Origin: Chloroflexota bacterium | Lineage (GTDB): Bacteria > Chloroflexota > Anaerolineae > J102 | NCBI GenBank assembly: GCA_029782215.1 | Contig: JAKOVD010000039.1 | Span: forward strand, 1-50,194 | Length of the DNA: 50,194 nucleotides | Direction of reading: 5' to 3' | Shown here: positions 15,468 to 24,465 of the stretch, piece after piece | How the letters are laid out: each line of letters opens with the position of its first letter | Position numbering within the stretch: position 1 is the stretch's first letter | Translations under genes and position numbers: made by a program | The notes under the pieces: model-generated | What the model saw: only the letters and a program-made list of their open reading frames with translations | Databases searched by the model: none | What the model was told of the DNA's origin: nothing

Positions 15468-15601
15468 CTTCGGCGGCTGCGATGGAAGACCCGCTGAACT
15501 GTGCTGCGGCAGGACATGAACCTGCTTGAGCGCGGTTCTCAAGGTCAGGCCATGGCTACATGCCTGGCCTGGCGCACGACACCACCCCTTGAGGAACCCC
15601 A

Positions 15602-16756
15602 ATGGTATTGCAGAATCGACGACTCCGGTCCGGGCTGGCCTCCCTCGTTGCCGCCCTGACCTTGATCCTACTCCTGGCCGCCTGCCAGACTCCTGCGCCT
15701 GCTGGCACGCCTACTGGCGCGCCCGCTGCTGTGCCCACTGCCGCCGGCTCCAAGCCAACCGCTGAAGCCGACCCCGAGCCAAGCGACGAGGCGACCCAGG
15801 CGCCGACCTTCGCCCCCTCCGCCGGCGCCAAGCTGGTCATCTATTCCGGGCGCAGCGAAACCCTGGTGGCGCCCCTCATCGAGCAGTTCCGCAAGGAGAC
15901 GGGTCTTGACGCCGAGGTGCGCTACGGCGGAACGTCCGAGCTTGCCGCCACCATCATGGAGGAGGGCAAGAACAGCCCCGCCGATGTCTTCTTCGCCCAG
16001 GATGCCGGAGCGCCAGGCGCCCTGGCCGCGGCTGGACGGCTTGTCAGGCTGCCGGATGCCGTGCTCAACCAGGTCGATCGGCGCTACCGCGACGACAACG
16101 GGCACTGGGTGGGCACGAGCGGGCGCGCCCGCGTCGTCGTCTACAACACCAACCAGCTCAAGGAGAGCGACCTGCCCAACTCCATCTGGGGCTTCACCGA
16201 CCCCAAGTGGAAGGGCAAGCTGGGCTGGGCGCCCACCAACGGCAGCTTCCAGGCGTTCGTCACCGCCCTGCGTCTACTCGAAGGCGAGGACAAGGCCCGG
16301 CAGTGGCTTGAGGCGATGATCGCCAATGAGATCAAGACCTATCCCAACAACGATGCCATCACTGAGGCCGTGTCGGCCGGTGAGATCGAGGCGGGCTTTG
16401 TCAATCACTACTACGTGCTGGAGATCGGCTCTGCGCATCCCAATGACTTCCACGCCGCCATTCACCACCTCACCGCCGGCGATGCCGGCTCGCTCGTCAA
16501 CGTGGCCAGCGCCGGCATTGTGAACACGGCCGCGCATCAGGAAGCGGCGCTCAAGTTCATCGAGTTCCTGCTCTCGCCAGAGGCCCAAACCTACTTTGCC
16601 ACCAAGACCTGGGAGTACCCTCTGGCCGCCGGCGTGGCGCCGGATCCTACGCTGCGTCCCATCGGCGAGCTGAAGGCGCCCACGGTTGATCTGAGCGATC
16701 TCAAGGACCTGTCGGGAACCCTGACCTTGCTCCAGGATGTCGGCGCCCTTGACTGA
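15602..16756 (+). CDS. fbpA: Ferric iron ABC transporter, substrate-binding lipoprotein
   Basis: Periplasmic-binding-protein-like lipoprotein (384 residues) that captures Fe(III) outside the membrane. The signal peptide ends in the lipobox LLLAACQ (lipidated Cys about residue 28), followed by a Pro/Ala/Thr-rich tether. The binding core has LVIYSGRSETLVAPLIEQFR, VRYGGTSELAATI, ADVFFAQDAG and the paired Tyr in GFVNHYYVLEIG, the iron-ligand region of FbpA/FutA proteins. An inverted repeat CTTGAGCGCGGTTCTCAAG (15525-15543) lies in the upstream gap and could be an operator or small hairpin. It is the first gene of fbpABC. Confidence 0.9.
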   Translation: MVLQNRRLRSGLASLVAALTLILLLAACQTPAPAGTPTGAPAAVPTAAGSKPTAEADPEPSDEATQAPTFAPSAGAKLVIYSGRSETLVAPLIEQFRKETGLDAEVRYGGTSELAATIMEEGKNSPADVFFAQDAGAPGALAAAGRLVRLPDAVLNQVDRRYRDDNGHWVGTSGRARVVVYNTNQLKESDLPNSIWGFTDPKWKGKLGWAPTNGSFQAFVTALRLLEGEDKARQWLEAMIANEIKTYPNNDAITEAVSAGEIEAGFVNHYYVLEIGSAHPNDFHAAIHHLTAGDAGSLVNVASAGIVNTAAHQEAALKFIEFLLSPEAQTYFATKTWEYPLAAGVAPDPTLRPIGELKAPTVDLSDLKDLSGTLTLLQDVGALD

Positions 16757-16792
16757 GCAAGGCGCCAGAACCCCGCTTCTGCACCACGGCCT

Positions 16793-18421
16793 GTGAACGT
16801 CGCTCCCACCCGGCCGCAAACGTCGCTCGAACGCTGGGCGCGCGCCACCTCCCCGCGTCGGGCCTCCCCCCTCCTGGTGGGCGTCAGTGGGCTCATCGCG
16901 GCGCTGATGCTGCTGCCCCTGGCCTATCTGCTTCTGCGGGCATCCACCTTGGGCTGGGAAGCGGTCGTGCAGATGTTCCGGCCCCGCACCCTCATCGTCC
17001 TGGCCAACAGCGTCCTCCTGACCGTGGTGGTGACCGCGATCACGGTCCTGCTCGGCATCCCCCTGGCCTGGCTGACCGTCCGCACGGACCTGCCTGGCCG
17101 CCGCGCCTGGAGCATCCTGACGGCGCTGCCGCTGGTCATTCCCAGCTATGTCGGGGCCTACACGCTGGTGGCGATGATGGGGCCGCGCGGTATGCTGCGG
17201 GAATGGCTGGCGCCTCTGGGCGTCGAACGGCTGCCGGACATCTACGGCTTCGTCGGCGCGGCCTGGGCGCTGACGCTCTTCTCCTTCCCCTACGTGCTGC
17301 TCAACGTGCGGGCGGCGCTCCTGCGGCTGGACCCCGCCCAGGAAGAGGCGGCGCGCAGTCTGGGTCACACGCCCTGGCGGACCTTCTGGCGGGTGACGCT
17401 GCCCAACCTGCGACCTGCGATTGCCGCGGGCGCGCTCCTGGTAGCGCTCTACGTCCTCAGCGACTTCGGCGCCGTTTCCCTGCTGCGGTTCAACAGCTTT
17501 ACTCGTGCCATTTATGTCCAGTACCAGGGCAGCCTCGACCGCAGCTTCGCTGCCGTGCTCTCGCTGCTGCTGGTAGCCGTCACGCTTGTTCTTCTCGTCG
17601 CCGAACACCGCTCGCGCGGTCTTGCCCGCTACTACCGGGCGGGCACAGGCGTCGCCCGCGCCGCCCGCCCCGTGGCGCTGGGGCGCTGGACCTTTCCCGC
17701 GCTCTTGTTCTGCACCGCCGTCGTGGTGGCCACGCTCATCTTGCCGGTTGGCGTGATCCTCATTTGGTTCAGCCGCGCCCTGCGCACCGGCAAGGAGTTT
17801 CTGCCCCTGGGCGCCGCCGCCCTCCACAGCCTGGAGGCGGCGAGCCTGGCCGCGCTCGCCGCCAGCGCCCTGGCCCTGCCCGTCGTCTACCTGGCCGTGC
17901 GCTATCCGAGCCGGTTCAGCGCCCTTGCTGAGCGCGCCGCCTACGTGGGCCACGCCCTTCCCGGCATCGTCGTGGCTCTGAGCCTGGTCTTCTTCGGCGC
18001 CAACTTCCTCACCCCCCTTTACCAGACCCTGCCGATGCTGGTGTTTGCCTACGTCGTGCTCTTTCTGCCCCAGGCCCAGGGTTCGCAGCGGGCGTCCCTG
18101 ATGCAGATCAATCCCCGCCTGGAAGAGGCGGCGCGCAGCCTGGGTCTGACGCCTCTGCAGGCGCTGCGGCGTGTGTCCCTCCCCTTGCTGGCGCCCGGCC
18201 TGGCCGCAGGCATGGCCCTGGTCTTCCTCACCACCATGAAAGAGCTCCCCGCCACCCTGCTCCTGGCGCCCACCGGCTTCACCACACTCGCCACGCAGAT
18301 CTGGTCGGCCACGGAAGCGGCCTCGTATGCACGCGCCTCGGCGCCCGCCCTGCTCCTGGTGGCCATCTCCGCCCTGAGTCTCGTCTTCCTGATCGGGCGT
18401 GAGGAGCGCAGCACGCTATGA
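16793..18421 (+). CDS. fbpB: Ferric iron ABC transporter, fused double permease
   Basis: Inner-membrane permease of 542 residues with two fused binding-protein-dependent transport domains and about 12 membrane spans. Each half carries an EAA loop that contacts the ATPase: EEAARSLGHTPWRTFWRV (about residue 184) and EEAARSLGLTPLQALRRV (about residue 444). This two-in-one form is typical for FbpB. A GTG start at 16793 gives a short basic N-terminus (RPQTSLERWAR) before the first span. Its stop overlaps the fbpC start by four bases (ATGA). Confidence 0.93.
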   Translation: MNVAPTRPQTSLERWARATSPRRASPLLVGVSGLIAALMLLPLAYLLLRASTLGWEAVVQMFRPRTLIVLANSVLLTVVVTAITVLLGIPLAWLTVRTDLPGRRAWSILTALPLVIPSYVGAYTLVAMMGPRGMLREWLAPLGVERLPDIYGFVGAAWALTLFSFPYVLLNVRAALLRLDPAQEEAARSLGHTPWRTFWRVTLPNLRPAIAAGALLVALYVLSDFGAVSLLRFNSFTRAIYVQYQGSLDRSFAAVLSLLLVAVTLVLLVAEHRSRGLARYYRAGTGVARAARPVALGRWTFPALLFCTAVVVATLILPVGVILIWFSRALRTGKEFLPLGAAALHSLEAASLAALAASALALPVVYLAVRYPSRFSALAERAAYVGHALPGIVVALSLVFFGANFLTPLYQTLPMLVFAYVVLFLPQAQGSQRASLMQINPRLEEAARSLGLTPLQALRRVSLPLLAPGLAAGMALVFLTTMKELPATLLLAPTGFTTLATQIWSATEAASYARASAPALLLVAISALSLVFLIGREERSTL

Positions 18422-19482
18422 CCCCTTCCGCTGGCACCGCCCCCATGTCCGACTGGAGCCTCCGCCTCACCGGCGTCTCCAAGCGCTTTGGCGGCGTAGA
18501 GGCAGCCAAAGACGTCAGCTTCCAACTGCGCAAGGGCCAACTGCTAGCCCTGCTGGGGCCCAGCGGCTGCGGCAAGACCACCACGCTCCGCCTGATTGCC
18601 GGCTTCGAAGCGCCCGACGGCGGCAGCATCGAGATCGGCGGCCGCTTGATGGCCGGACCGGGTGTCTTCGTTCCCCCTGAGCGGCGGCGCATCGGCATGG
18701 TCTTTCAGGAGTATGCCCTTTTCCCGCACCTGTCGGTGGCGGAAAACGTCAGCTTTGGCCTGGACGCGCCCGCCGCCCGCCGATCGCAGCGGGTGAACGA
18801 AGCGCTCGAGCTGGTCGGTCTGCGAGGGCTGCACAAACGTATGCCCCATGAGCTGAGCGGCGGCCAACAGCAGCGGGTGGCGCTGGCGCGGGCCCTGGCC
18901 CCCGAACCCGACCTGGTCCTGCTCGACGAGCCTTTCAGCAACCTCGATGCGGGGCTGCGCCTGCGCGTCCGGGCTGAAGTACGGTCGATCCTGAAACAGG
19001 CGAACGCCACTGCCGTCTTCGTCACGCACGACCAGGAGGAGGCCATGAGCCTGGTGGACCAGGTGGCGGTCATGCTCGATGGTTCCGTCCGCCAGGTGGC
19101 CACGCCGCGCCAGCTCTATTACCAGCCCGCCGACCGCGAGGTGGCGGCCTTTGTCGGCGATTCGAACTTCCTGCCCGGCCGGGCTCTGGGCCGCATCGTA
19201 GAGACGGAGATAGGGCTTGTCGAGTCACAGGTGGACGCCACCGGACCGGTCGAAGCCCTGATCCGGCCGGAGAGCGTCGCCCTACGCCCCGCCTCCCAGG
19301 AAAGCGGCTTCCGTGTCAGGAACGTCGTCTTCTTCGGGCACGATCAGCTTGTCACGGTGCAGTGCCAGTCGGCGCGCACCCTGGATGCCCGCCTTCTTCC
19401 CGGCTATCAGTTCTTTCCGGGCCAACCGGTAGAAGTGCGCGTGGTGGGACCGGTCATGGTCTATCCCTCTGAACCGGGCTGA
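18418..19482 (+). CDS. fbpC: Ferric iron ABC transporter, ATP-binding protein
   Basis: Cytoplasmic ATPase energising FbpB, 354 residues. It has Walker A GPSGCGKTT, Q-loop VFQEYALFPH, signature LSGGQQQRVALARAL, Walker B DLVLLDEPFSNLD and the switch His in FVTHDQEEA. After residue 235 come the usual regulatory TOBE-like segments (GDSNFLPGRALG, LIRPESVALRP). The ATG at 18418 overlaps the fbpB stop; an internal ATG at 18445 is an alternative nearer the fold. The operon ends here; a regulated promoter for a different gene set follows. Confidence 0.95.
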   Translation: MTPSAGTAPMSDWSLRLTGVSKRFGGVEAAKDVSFQLRKGQLLALLGPSGCGKTTTLRLIAGFEAPDGGSIEIGGRLMAGPGVFVPPERRRIGMVFQEYALFPHLSVAENVSFGLDAPAARRSQRVNEALELVGLRGLHKRMPHELSGGQQQRVALARALAPEPDLVLLDEPFSNLDAGLRLRVRAEVRSILKQANATAVFVTHDQEEAMSLVDQVAVMLDGSVRQVATPRQLYYQPADREVAAFVGDSNFLPGRALGRIVETEIGLVESQVDATGPVEALIRPESVALRPASQESGFRVRNVVFFGHDQLVTVQCQSARTLDARLLPGYQFFPGQPVEVRVVGPVMVYPSEPG

Positions 19483-19604
19483 GGAAAGCGCAAGCTCCGC
19501 AAAAACCTGCGATCCGCGGCCAAAACGGCACGTTCCGGCGCCAGATGTTGCATGCCGGCAATGCTCCAGTATTGGACGCGCCTTACATTGCGCAAAGCAA
19601 TCTT

Positions 19605-19634
19605 CTTGACAGTGTCAAGGATTTGGGCGAGAAT
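19605..19634 (+). promoter_or_regulatory. Promoter with palindrome over the -35 box, head of the coiled-coil/HhH cluster
   Basis: CTTGACAGTGTCAAG (19605-19619) is a perfect 15-base palindrome containing the -35 TTGACA (19606-19611). GAGAAT at 19629-19634 is a candidate -10 after 17 bases. AAAGGAGG at 19678-19685 then precedes the ATG at 19693. A protein bound to the palindrome would block RNA polymerase, so the cluster is probably repressor-controlled. Confidence 0.6.
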
Positions 19635-19692
19635 TCCATCTAATTGAGTTCCCCCACGCAACGCTGCCAAACGATTCAAAGGAGGCATCACC

Positions 19693-20481
19693 ATGGCTTG
19701 GCAATCTGTAGGAGCTTACATAGCGGCCAATTGGCTCTCGCTCCTGATTGCTCTTTTGCTTGGCTTCGTTCTGGGGTGGGTCGTGCTCGCATTGCCTGTG
19801 CGCAGAAGAGCGGAGGCCGCCGAGGCGCAAGTGGCCGACCTCGACGCCAAGGTGCGCAAGTCCGAAAGTGAGCTGGTCGCTGCGCAGCGACAGGCCGAGG
19901 GATGGCAGGCCAGTCTCAACAGCTATGAGTCGAGTCTCAGCGAAGCGCGCAGCCAGCTTTCGGCGATGCGCGTGCAGGTGCAGAGCCTGGACGAAGAGCG
20001 CAGCGCCCTTGCCGCCGATCTGGCAGCGCGCAACAGCCAGGCGGATGACCTTCAAAAACAGTTGTCGCAGTTCCAGTATGAGCTGGCTGGCGTGAGTGAT
20101 GCCGCCGCCAACCAGAGTGCTGCCCTGCAGACACAGTTGGAGCTGGCCAGCCAGACGCTGCACGGCAAGGATGCCGCCTTGCGCGAGGCGTATGGCTACC
20201 TGGGAAGCCTGCAGCGCGATCTGGATGGCCGTGGCCAGGCCTTGATCGCCGCCGAGAAGCAGGTGACCGACCTGCGGCGCGATCTGAGCGAGATCGAGCA
20301 GCAGCGCGCCGACCTGGAGAACAGACTGCAATCCGTGCGCAACGAGGTCGCCGGCGAGCTGGCGCTCTTGACCTCGGCCATGATCCGCATGAAAGAAGAC
20401 CAACTGGGCGCTGCCAATGCACGCATCGCCAACCTCACGCGCCAGCTTGAGGCGCTTTCCGTTGCCCCCGGCAACGGATGA
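19693..20481 (+). CDS. Membrane-anchored coiled-coil protein
   Basis: 262 residues, no recognised family. Residues about 10-35 form one membrane span (AANWLSLLIALLLGFVLGWV region) followed at once by RRR, which by the positive-inside rule puts the rest in the cytoplasm. The remainder is a continuous heptad-rich coiled coil high in Ala, Gln, Glu and Leu (for example SELVAAQRQAEGWQASLNSY, DLRRDLSEIEQQRADLENRL), similar in style to LapA-type or SMC-arm segments. Excellent ribosome binding site (AAAGGAGG). It is the first of four same-strand genes; its N-terminus resembles that of the third gene (22522). A scaffold or tether is the most likely role. Confidence 0.75.
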   Translation: MAWQSVGAYIAANWLSLLIALLLGFVLGWVVLALPVRRRAEAAEAQVADLDAKVRKSESELVAAQRQAEGWQASLNSYESSLSEARSQLSAMRVQVQSLDEERSALAADLAARNSQADDLQKQLSQFQYELAGVSDAAANQSAALQTQLELASQTLHGKDAALREAYGYLGSLQRDLDGRGQALIAAEKQVTDLRRDLSEIEQQRADLENRLQSVRNEVAGELALLTSAMIRMKEDQLGAANARIANLTRQLEALSVAPGNG

Positions 20482-20537
20482 TCCATTTCCTATGAACAAC
20501 GGCGTCCCGGCGTTCGTCCACATCTACCACTCAGTGA

Positions 20538-20601
20538 GGCGTCACGTTAGCTAGAGACGCCACCGCTCCAGTTCAGTGCTCAGGTTGTCGCCTGAGCACT
20601 G
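20538..20601 (+). other. Two hairpins in the leader of the second cluster gene
   Basis: GGCGTC (20538-20543) pairs with GACGCC (20556-20561). An 11-bp perfect stem follows, 20574-20584 with 20591-20601, loop TTGTCG. No U-tract follows either, and the ribosome binding site (GAGGAGGAAGG) starts 13 bases later. They may stabilise the downstream mRNA or be a protein-binding leader. Confidence 0.5.
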
Positions 20602-20626
20602 TCGCGAACCCGTGAGGAGGAAGGCA

Positions 20627-22465
20627 ATGGAAGGCCCGAACACAGCACTGGATCAGGAGTCACCCCTCCTGACCGCTGATGACGGAGCAGACTCGGAGCC
20701 AGAGGGAATTGCCGCCTTGAGGGCCGCGGTCTGGCAGCGTGAGCTCGACCTGGTCGATGCACGGGGCGAGATCGCCGAGCTGCGGCAAAGCGTCGCCATC
20801 CTGACATCGATGGGCGCCGAGCTGGCGGCAGCATTGAACGCTCGAGACGCCGCCGGCGCTGCCGCGGCCACGCCGGCTTTCATCTCCGAGGTGGGCGACA
20901 TCGAGGCGTCCATCGCCGCACTGCAGAACGACGTCGACGCCGCCACGGCTCTGCGGCTGGATGCCGAGGAGCGGCTGGCCGGGCGCGAGGCGGAGATTGC
21001 CCGGCTGGAGGACCAGCTCGCGTCGGCGCAGGCTGAGACGGAGTGGATGGCGGCGGGCAAGGCGGACGTTGAAGCGAGCCTGCAGGCGCAGGCCGGCGCT
21101 TGGGAGGATGCGCGGCGCCGGCTCGTGGCCCTCGGCGCCGGATTACAGCCAGAGGGGTTTGAGCCGGTGGCGGAGCTTGCTGCCCCACCTGTCGAACAGG
21201 AACAAGCCGCGCCATTGGCGCCGGAGGCAGCCGGACCGGATGCGGTCTTCGCCGAGATTGCCCTCCTGGCGGCGGGCATCGACGCCATGCGCCTTGCCCT
21301 CAAGGACAAGGAGGAGGCGCTTGCGGCCGCGAGCGCGCCCCCGTCTGAGGTCGCGGCGGCAGCAGTCAACGTCGACGAGCTTCAGGCGCAGGCGAGCCAG
21401 GCCGAAGCGACCATCGCCGGTTTGCAGTCAGAGCTGGCGCAGACGCAGACAGCCCTCGCGCAGGCGCAGGCAGAGACGAACAAGCTCAAAGAGGAGAACG
21501 CCAGGGCCGAAGAATCAAAGGCCGGCGAGATTGCGGCGCTCACGGCGGCGGCGGCGGCAACGGCCAAGACCATGCGGGAGAAGGATGCCGAGCTTGAAGA
21601 GGCCAAGTCCACGATCACGGACCTGGAAGACCAGACCGCCAAGCTGACCGCCGAGGTCCAGCGTCTGAAGGCCGAACAGGAGCAGGATCGCAAGGGTGCG
21701 GCGGTCGGAGCAGCGGTCGTTGCCGCTGGCGCCGCCAAGGCCATCGGAGCGGAAGAGGCCGCCCCGGGCCCCGCAGCGGCGACGGAACCACCGCAGCAAG
21801 ACGCCGGCGAGGTCGAGTTGGCCCGCCTGCGCGCCGAGCTGGAGGCGCTGCAAAGGACGCTGGATTCGGTCACGGCCGAACGGGATGCAGCGCTTGCCCA
21901 GGCGCCCGCGCCAGCAGAAACGGCGCCGGAAGCAGCCGAAGCGACGCCCAGCAGGGTGGCGGCGAAGACGGCGCCCTTACAGGCCGCACTGATCTTCGGG
22001 GTGCACCCCCAGACCACCGCCATCGTGCAGGACCTGGCCGCCCTGCGCGGCATCGGTCCTGTCTACGAACAGCGGATGTACGATCGCGGTATTGGCACCT
22101 ATTGGGAGATCGCCAACCTCACCGACGAGGAATTCATCGAGATTCTGAAACCCAGCAAGGCCGCGCAGAAACACCTTGATTGCGCCGCCGTCCGGGCTGA
22201 TGCCCTCCGGCTCGCCCGTGAGACCTACAGCATGGGCTTCATTTGGGATGGCGAGGCGGTGGATGATCTGCAGCGCATCGAAGGCATCGGTCAGGTCATG
22301 GAGCAGCGGCTCTACGATGCCGGCGTGCGCACCTTTGATCAGCTTGCCTCGATCACCCTGGAGCAGCTTGAAACGATTATCGGCGATTCCGAGCCTTTCG
22401 CACCTGATTTCATCGACTGGGTCAACCAGGCCCGTGTCCTGGCTGCCCAACGTACGCATTCCTGA
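20627..22465 (+). CDS. Coiled-coil protein with two C-terminal helix-hairpin-helix domains
   Basis: 612 residues. Residues 1-450 are Ala/Glu-rich coiled coil in several blocks (RLAGREAEIARLEDQLASAQ; AELEEAKSTITDLEDQTAKL), broken by a small hydrophobic patch (GAAVGAAVVAAGAAKAIGAE). Two HhH-like domains follow: DLAALRGIGPVYEQRMYDRG (about residue 469) and DLQRIEGIGQVMEQRLYDAG (about residue 546), each with the G-I-G hairpin and the following G-x-x-T-F/Y-x-x-x-A segment. Such domains bind DNA non-specifically or act in protein assembly. There is no membrane span or signal. The HhH pair is closely similar to the last pair of the next gene, so one was copied from the other. The ATG at 20627 follows a strong ribosome binding site; an upstream start at 20576 lies inside a hairpin. 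Confidence 0.75.
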   Translation: MEGPNTALDQESPLLTADDGADSEPEGIAALRAAVWQRELDLVDARGEIAELRQSVAILTSMGAELAAALNARDAAGAAAATPAFISEVGDIEASIAALQNDVDAATALRLDAEERLAGREAEIARLEDQLASAQAETEWMAAGKADVEASLQAQAGAWEDARRRLVALGAGLQPEGFEPVAELAAPPVEQEQAAPLAPEAAGPDAVFAEIALLAAGIDAMRLALKDKEEALAAASAPPSEVAAAAVNVDELQAQASQAEATIAGLQSELAQTQTALAQAQAETNKLKEENARAEESKAGEIAALTAAAAATAKTMREKDAELEEAKSTITDLEDQTAKLTAEVQRLKAEQEQDRKGAAVGAAVVAAGAAKAIGAEEAAPGPAAATEPPQQDAGEVELARLRAELEALQRTLDSVTAERDAALAQAPAPAETAPEAAEATPSRVAAKTAPLQAALIFGVHPQTTAIVQDLAALRGIGPVYEQRMYDRGIGTYWEIANLTDEEFIEILKPSKAAQKHLDCAAVRADALRLARETYSMGFIWDGEAVDDLQRIEGIGQVMEQRLYDAGVRTFDQLASITLEQLETIIGDSEPFAPDFIDWVNQARVLAAQRTHS

Positions 22466-22521
22466 GGCCAGACGATTCGTGTCGGGCCCCCCCTCTCGGC
22501 ATCCTCACAGGAGGAATCATT

Positions 22522-24462
22522 ATGGCTGGCTGGAGTCCCTGGTTCACGCTTTTGCTTGGCGTCATTATCGGTTGGCTGCTGCAATGGCTGCTCGACATCT
22601 TCTACTTTCGTCGCCGGCATGCTGAGCTGGCGGCACAGATCCAGAAGGGCACCGACGATCTGGCTGCCCGCACCGCCGATATTGAAAAGCTCCACCAACA
22701 AGTGCTGGCGCAGCAGGCCCAACTGACGGCGCACCTGGCCGCCGCTGCTGCCGCACCTGCCGTGGTATCGCAGGTGGTTGTGGCCCCTGCCGCCGCCCCA
22801 CCGGCGCCCGCCGTCGCGGCGCCCGGTGCTGCCCTTCCTGCCGCTGCCCTCGCGGGCGCCGGTCTCGCCGCCGCGGCGCTGCGCAGCGAGGAAGTCAGCA
22901 TCGAAGGGCCGGAGCCGGTTGTGCAAGCCCCCACCGTCGAGGCGGCACTGCCTGCGGTTGAGATTCCTGCTGCGGCTGCCGAAGCTGAGGCGCCGGAGCT
23001 GACCCTGGAAGCGCCCACGGTTGCAGTGGAAGCGCCCGCCGTCGAGGCGGAGGCAGGCGGCATCGGCCTGCCGGGCGCCGCGGTCGTCGCCGGTCTCGGC
23101 GCCGCCGCCGTCGCCGCGCTGCGCAGCGACGAAGTCAGCGTCGAAACCCCAGAGGTCGCCTCTGAAGCCGCGCCTCTTGAAATCGCCGCCACCGGCGAGG
23201 AAATCGAGATTCCTGGCGTGGAAGCCGAAGCGGCGGAGTTGGGGCTGCCCGCGGTGGCCGCCCTGGTCGGCGTCGCCGCTGCCGCCACGCGCGAGCCCGA
23301 GGCCGTCGTCACGGCCCCATCTGCCGTGGAAGTGCCCGATGACTTCTCCCGCATCAAGGGCATCGGTCCCAAATACGCACGTCTCCTCAAAGAAGCCGGC
23401 ATCACCACCTACGCCGACCTGGCAGCCACCGATCCGGAAAGGCTCCGCAGCATCACCAATCCTCCCTCCTGGCAGCGCATCGACTTCGGCGCCTGGATCA
23501 GCCAGGCGCAGGAGTTGTCATTGGCCCCGCGTCCGGTGCGCGTCGGAGATGATTTCACCCGCCTTGAGGGCATCGGCCCCAAGTATGCCAACGCCCTCAA
23601 GGAGCACGGCATTGCCACCTTCGCCCAGTTGGCGGAGACGGATGAGAACAGATTGGCGGCCATCGTGCGGCCGCCCGCATGGCAGCGTGTGGTCTACTCG
23701 GAGTGGATCGAGCAGGCGCGGCTGGCTGCAGCCGGCGATGAAGCCGGGCTGGCAGAGCTGCAGGCTGCGCTCTTCCGCCGTGAGGGCGATAAGCTCAGTC
23801 TCATCAACGGCATCGGCGAGAAATCGGCGGCGGCGCTGGCGGCCGCAGGCATCGACTCCTATGCCAGCCTGGCCAGCAGCACGCCTGACCAGGTGGGTGA
23901 CGTCATTGCCAGGGCGGGCTTGAGGCATGGCGACTACGAAGCCTGGATTGCCGAGGCCTCGCTGCGAGCCGCAGGCAAACGCGTCAAGCGCCCGCGCCGC
24001 GCCATTACCGGCGCCACCTTCACCTCTCCCTGCCCGCAGGACCTCTCCCGCGTGCAAGGAATCGGCGATGTCTATGAGCAGCGGTTGTACGCCGCCGGCA
24101 TCGGCACCTATTGGGAACTGGCCAGCACGAGCGAGGCCGACCTGCGGTCGATCATGGACGTCAAGGATTTCCAGGACATTGACCTCGCGGCCATTCGCCA
24201 GGCAGCCTCCAACCTGGCCGAAGAGACCGGATCGTTCGGCCGCGCCTGGGATGGCAGCGAGCCGGATGACCTTGCCAGCATGGAAGGCATCGGCGAGGTC
24301 TTCGAGCGTCGCCTCTATGAGGCCGGCATCTGCACCTTCGCCGCCATTGCCGCCAGCACTCCGGAACGCCTCGCAGAGATCGTACAGGCGCCTGCCTGGC
24401 AGCGCATCGATTTCGACGCCTGGATTGAAAGGGCGCGTGAACGAATCAGCGCCAAGGGCTAA
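22522..24462 (+). CDS. Membrane-anchored protein with five HhH domains
   Basis: 646 residues. One N-terminal membrane span (WFTLLLGVIIGWLLQWLLDI) is followed by RRR, so the bulk is probably cytoplasmic. Residues 32-70 form a short coiled coil; 75-270 are Ala/Pro/Glu-rich with repeated words (AALRSEEVSIE, AALRSDEVSVE). Five HhH-type domains follow at about residues 273, 343, 424, 507 and 583, each with a G-I-G hairpin (KGIGPKYARLLKEAGITTYA; QGIGDVYEQRLYAAGIGTYW). Domains 4-5 match the pair in the preceding gene. Multi-HhH proteins usually contact nucleic acid, and membrane attachment would place DNA or RNA at the membrane; this is inference. Ribosome binding site GGAGG precedes the ATG. The next gene starts 4 bases after the stop. 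Confidence 0.75.
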   Translation: MAGWSPWFTLLLGVIIGWLLQWLLDIFYFRRRHAELAAQIQKGTDDLAARTADIEKLHQQVLAQQAQLTAHLAAAAAAPAVVSQVVVAPAAAPPAPAVAAPGAALPAAALAGAGLAAAALRSEEVSIEGPEPVVQAPTVEAALPAVEIPAAAAEAEAPELTLEAPTVAVEAPAVEAEAGGIGLPGAAVVAGLGAAAVAALRSDEVSVETPEVASEAAPLEIAATGEEIEIPGVEAEAAELGLPAVAALVGVAAAATREPEAVVTAPSAVEVPDDFSRIKGIGPKYARLLKEAGITTYADLAATDPERLRSITNPPSWQRIDFGAWISQAQELSLAPRPVRVGDDFTRLEGIGPKYANALKEHGIATFAQLAETDENRLAAIVRPPAWQRVVYSEWIEQARLAAAGDEAGLAELQAALFRREGDKLSLINGIGEKSAAALAAAGIDSYASLASSTPDQVGDVIARAGLRHGDYEAWIAEASLRAAGKRVKRPRRAITGATFTSPCPQDLSRVQGIGDVYEQRLYAAGIGTYWELASTSEADLRSIMDVKDFQDIDLAAIRQAASNLAEETGSFGRAWDGSEPDDLASMEGIGEVFERRLYEAGICTFAAIAASTPERLAEIVQAPAWQRIDFDAWIERARERISAKG

Positions 24463-24465
24463 ACC

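Noticed and set aside
22031..24460. DNA ligase or repair enzyme from the HhH domains
   Set aside because: There is no nuclease, ligase or polymerase domain in these proteins; HhH modules alone do not support it.
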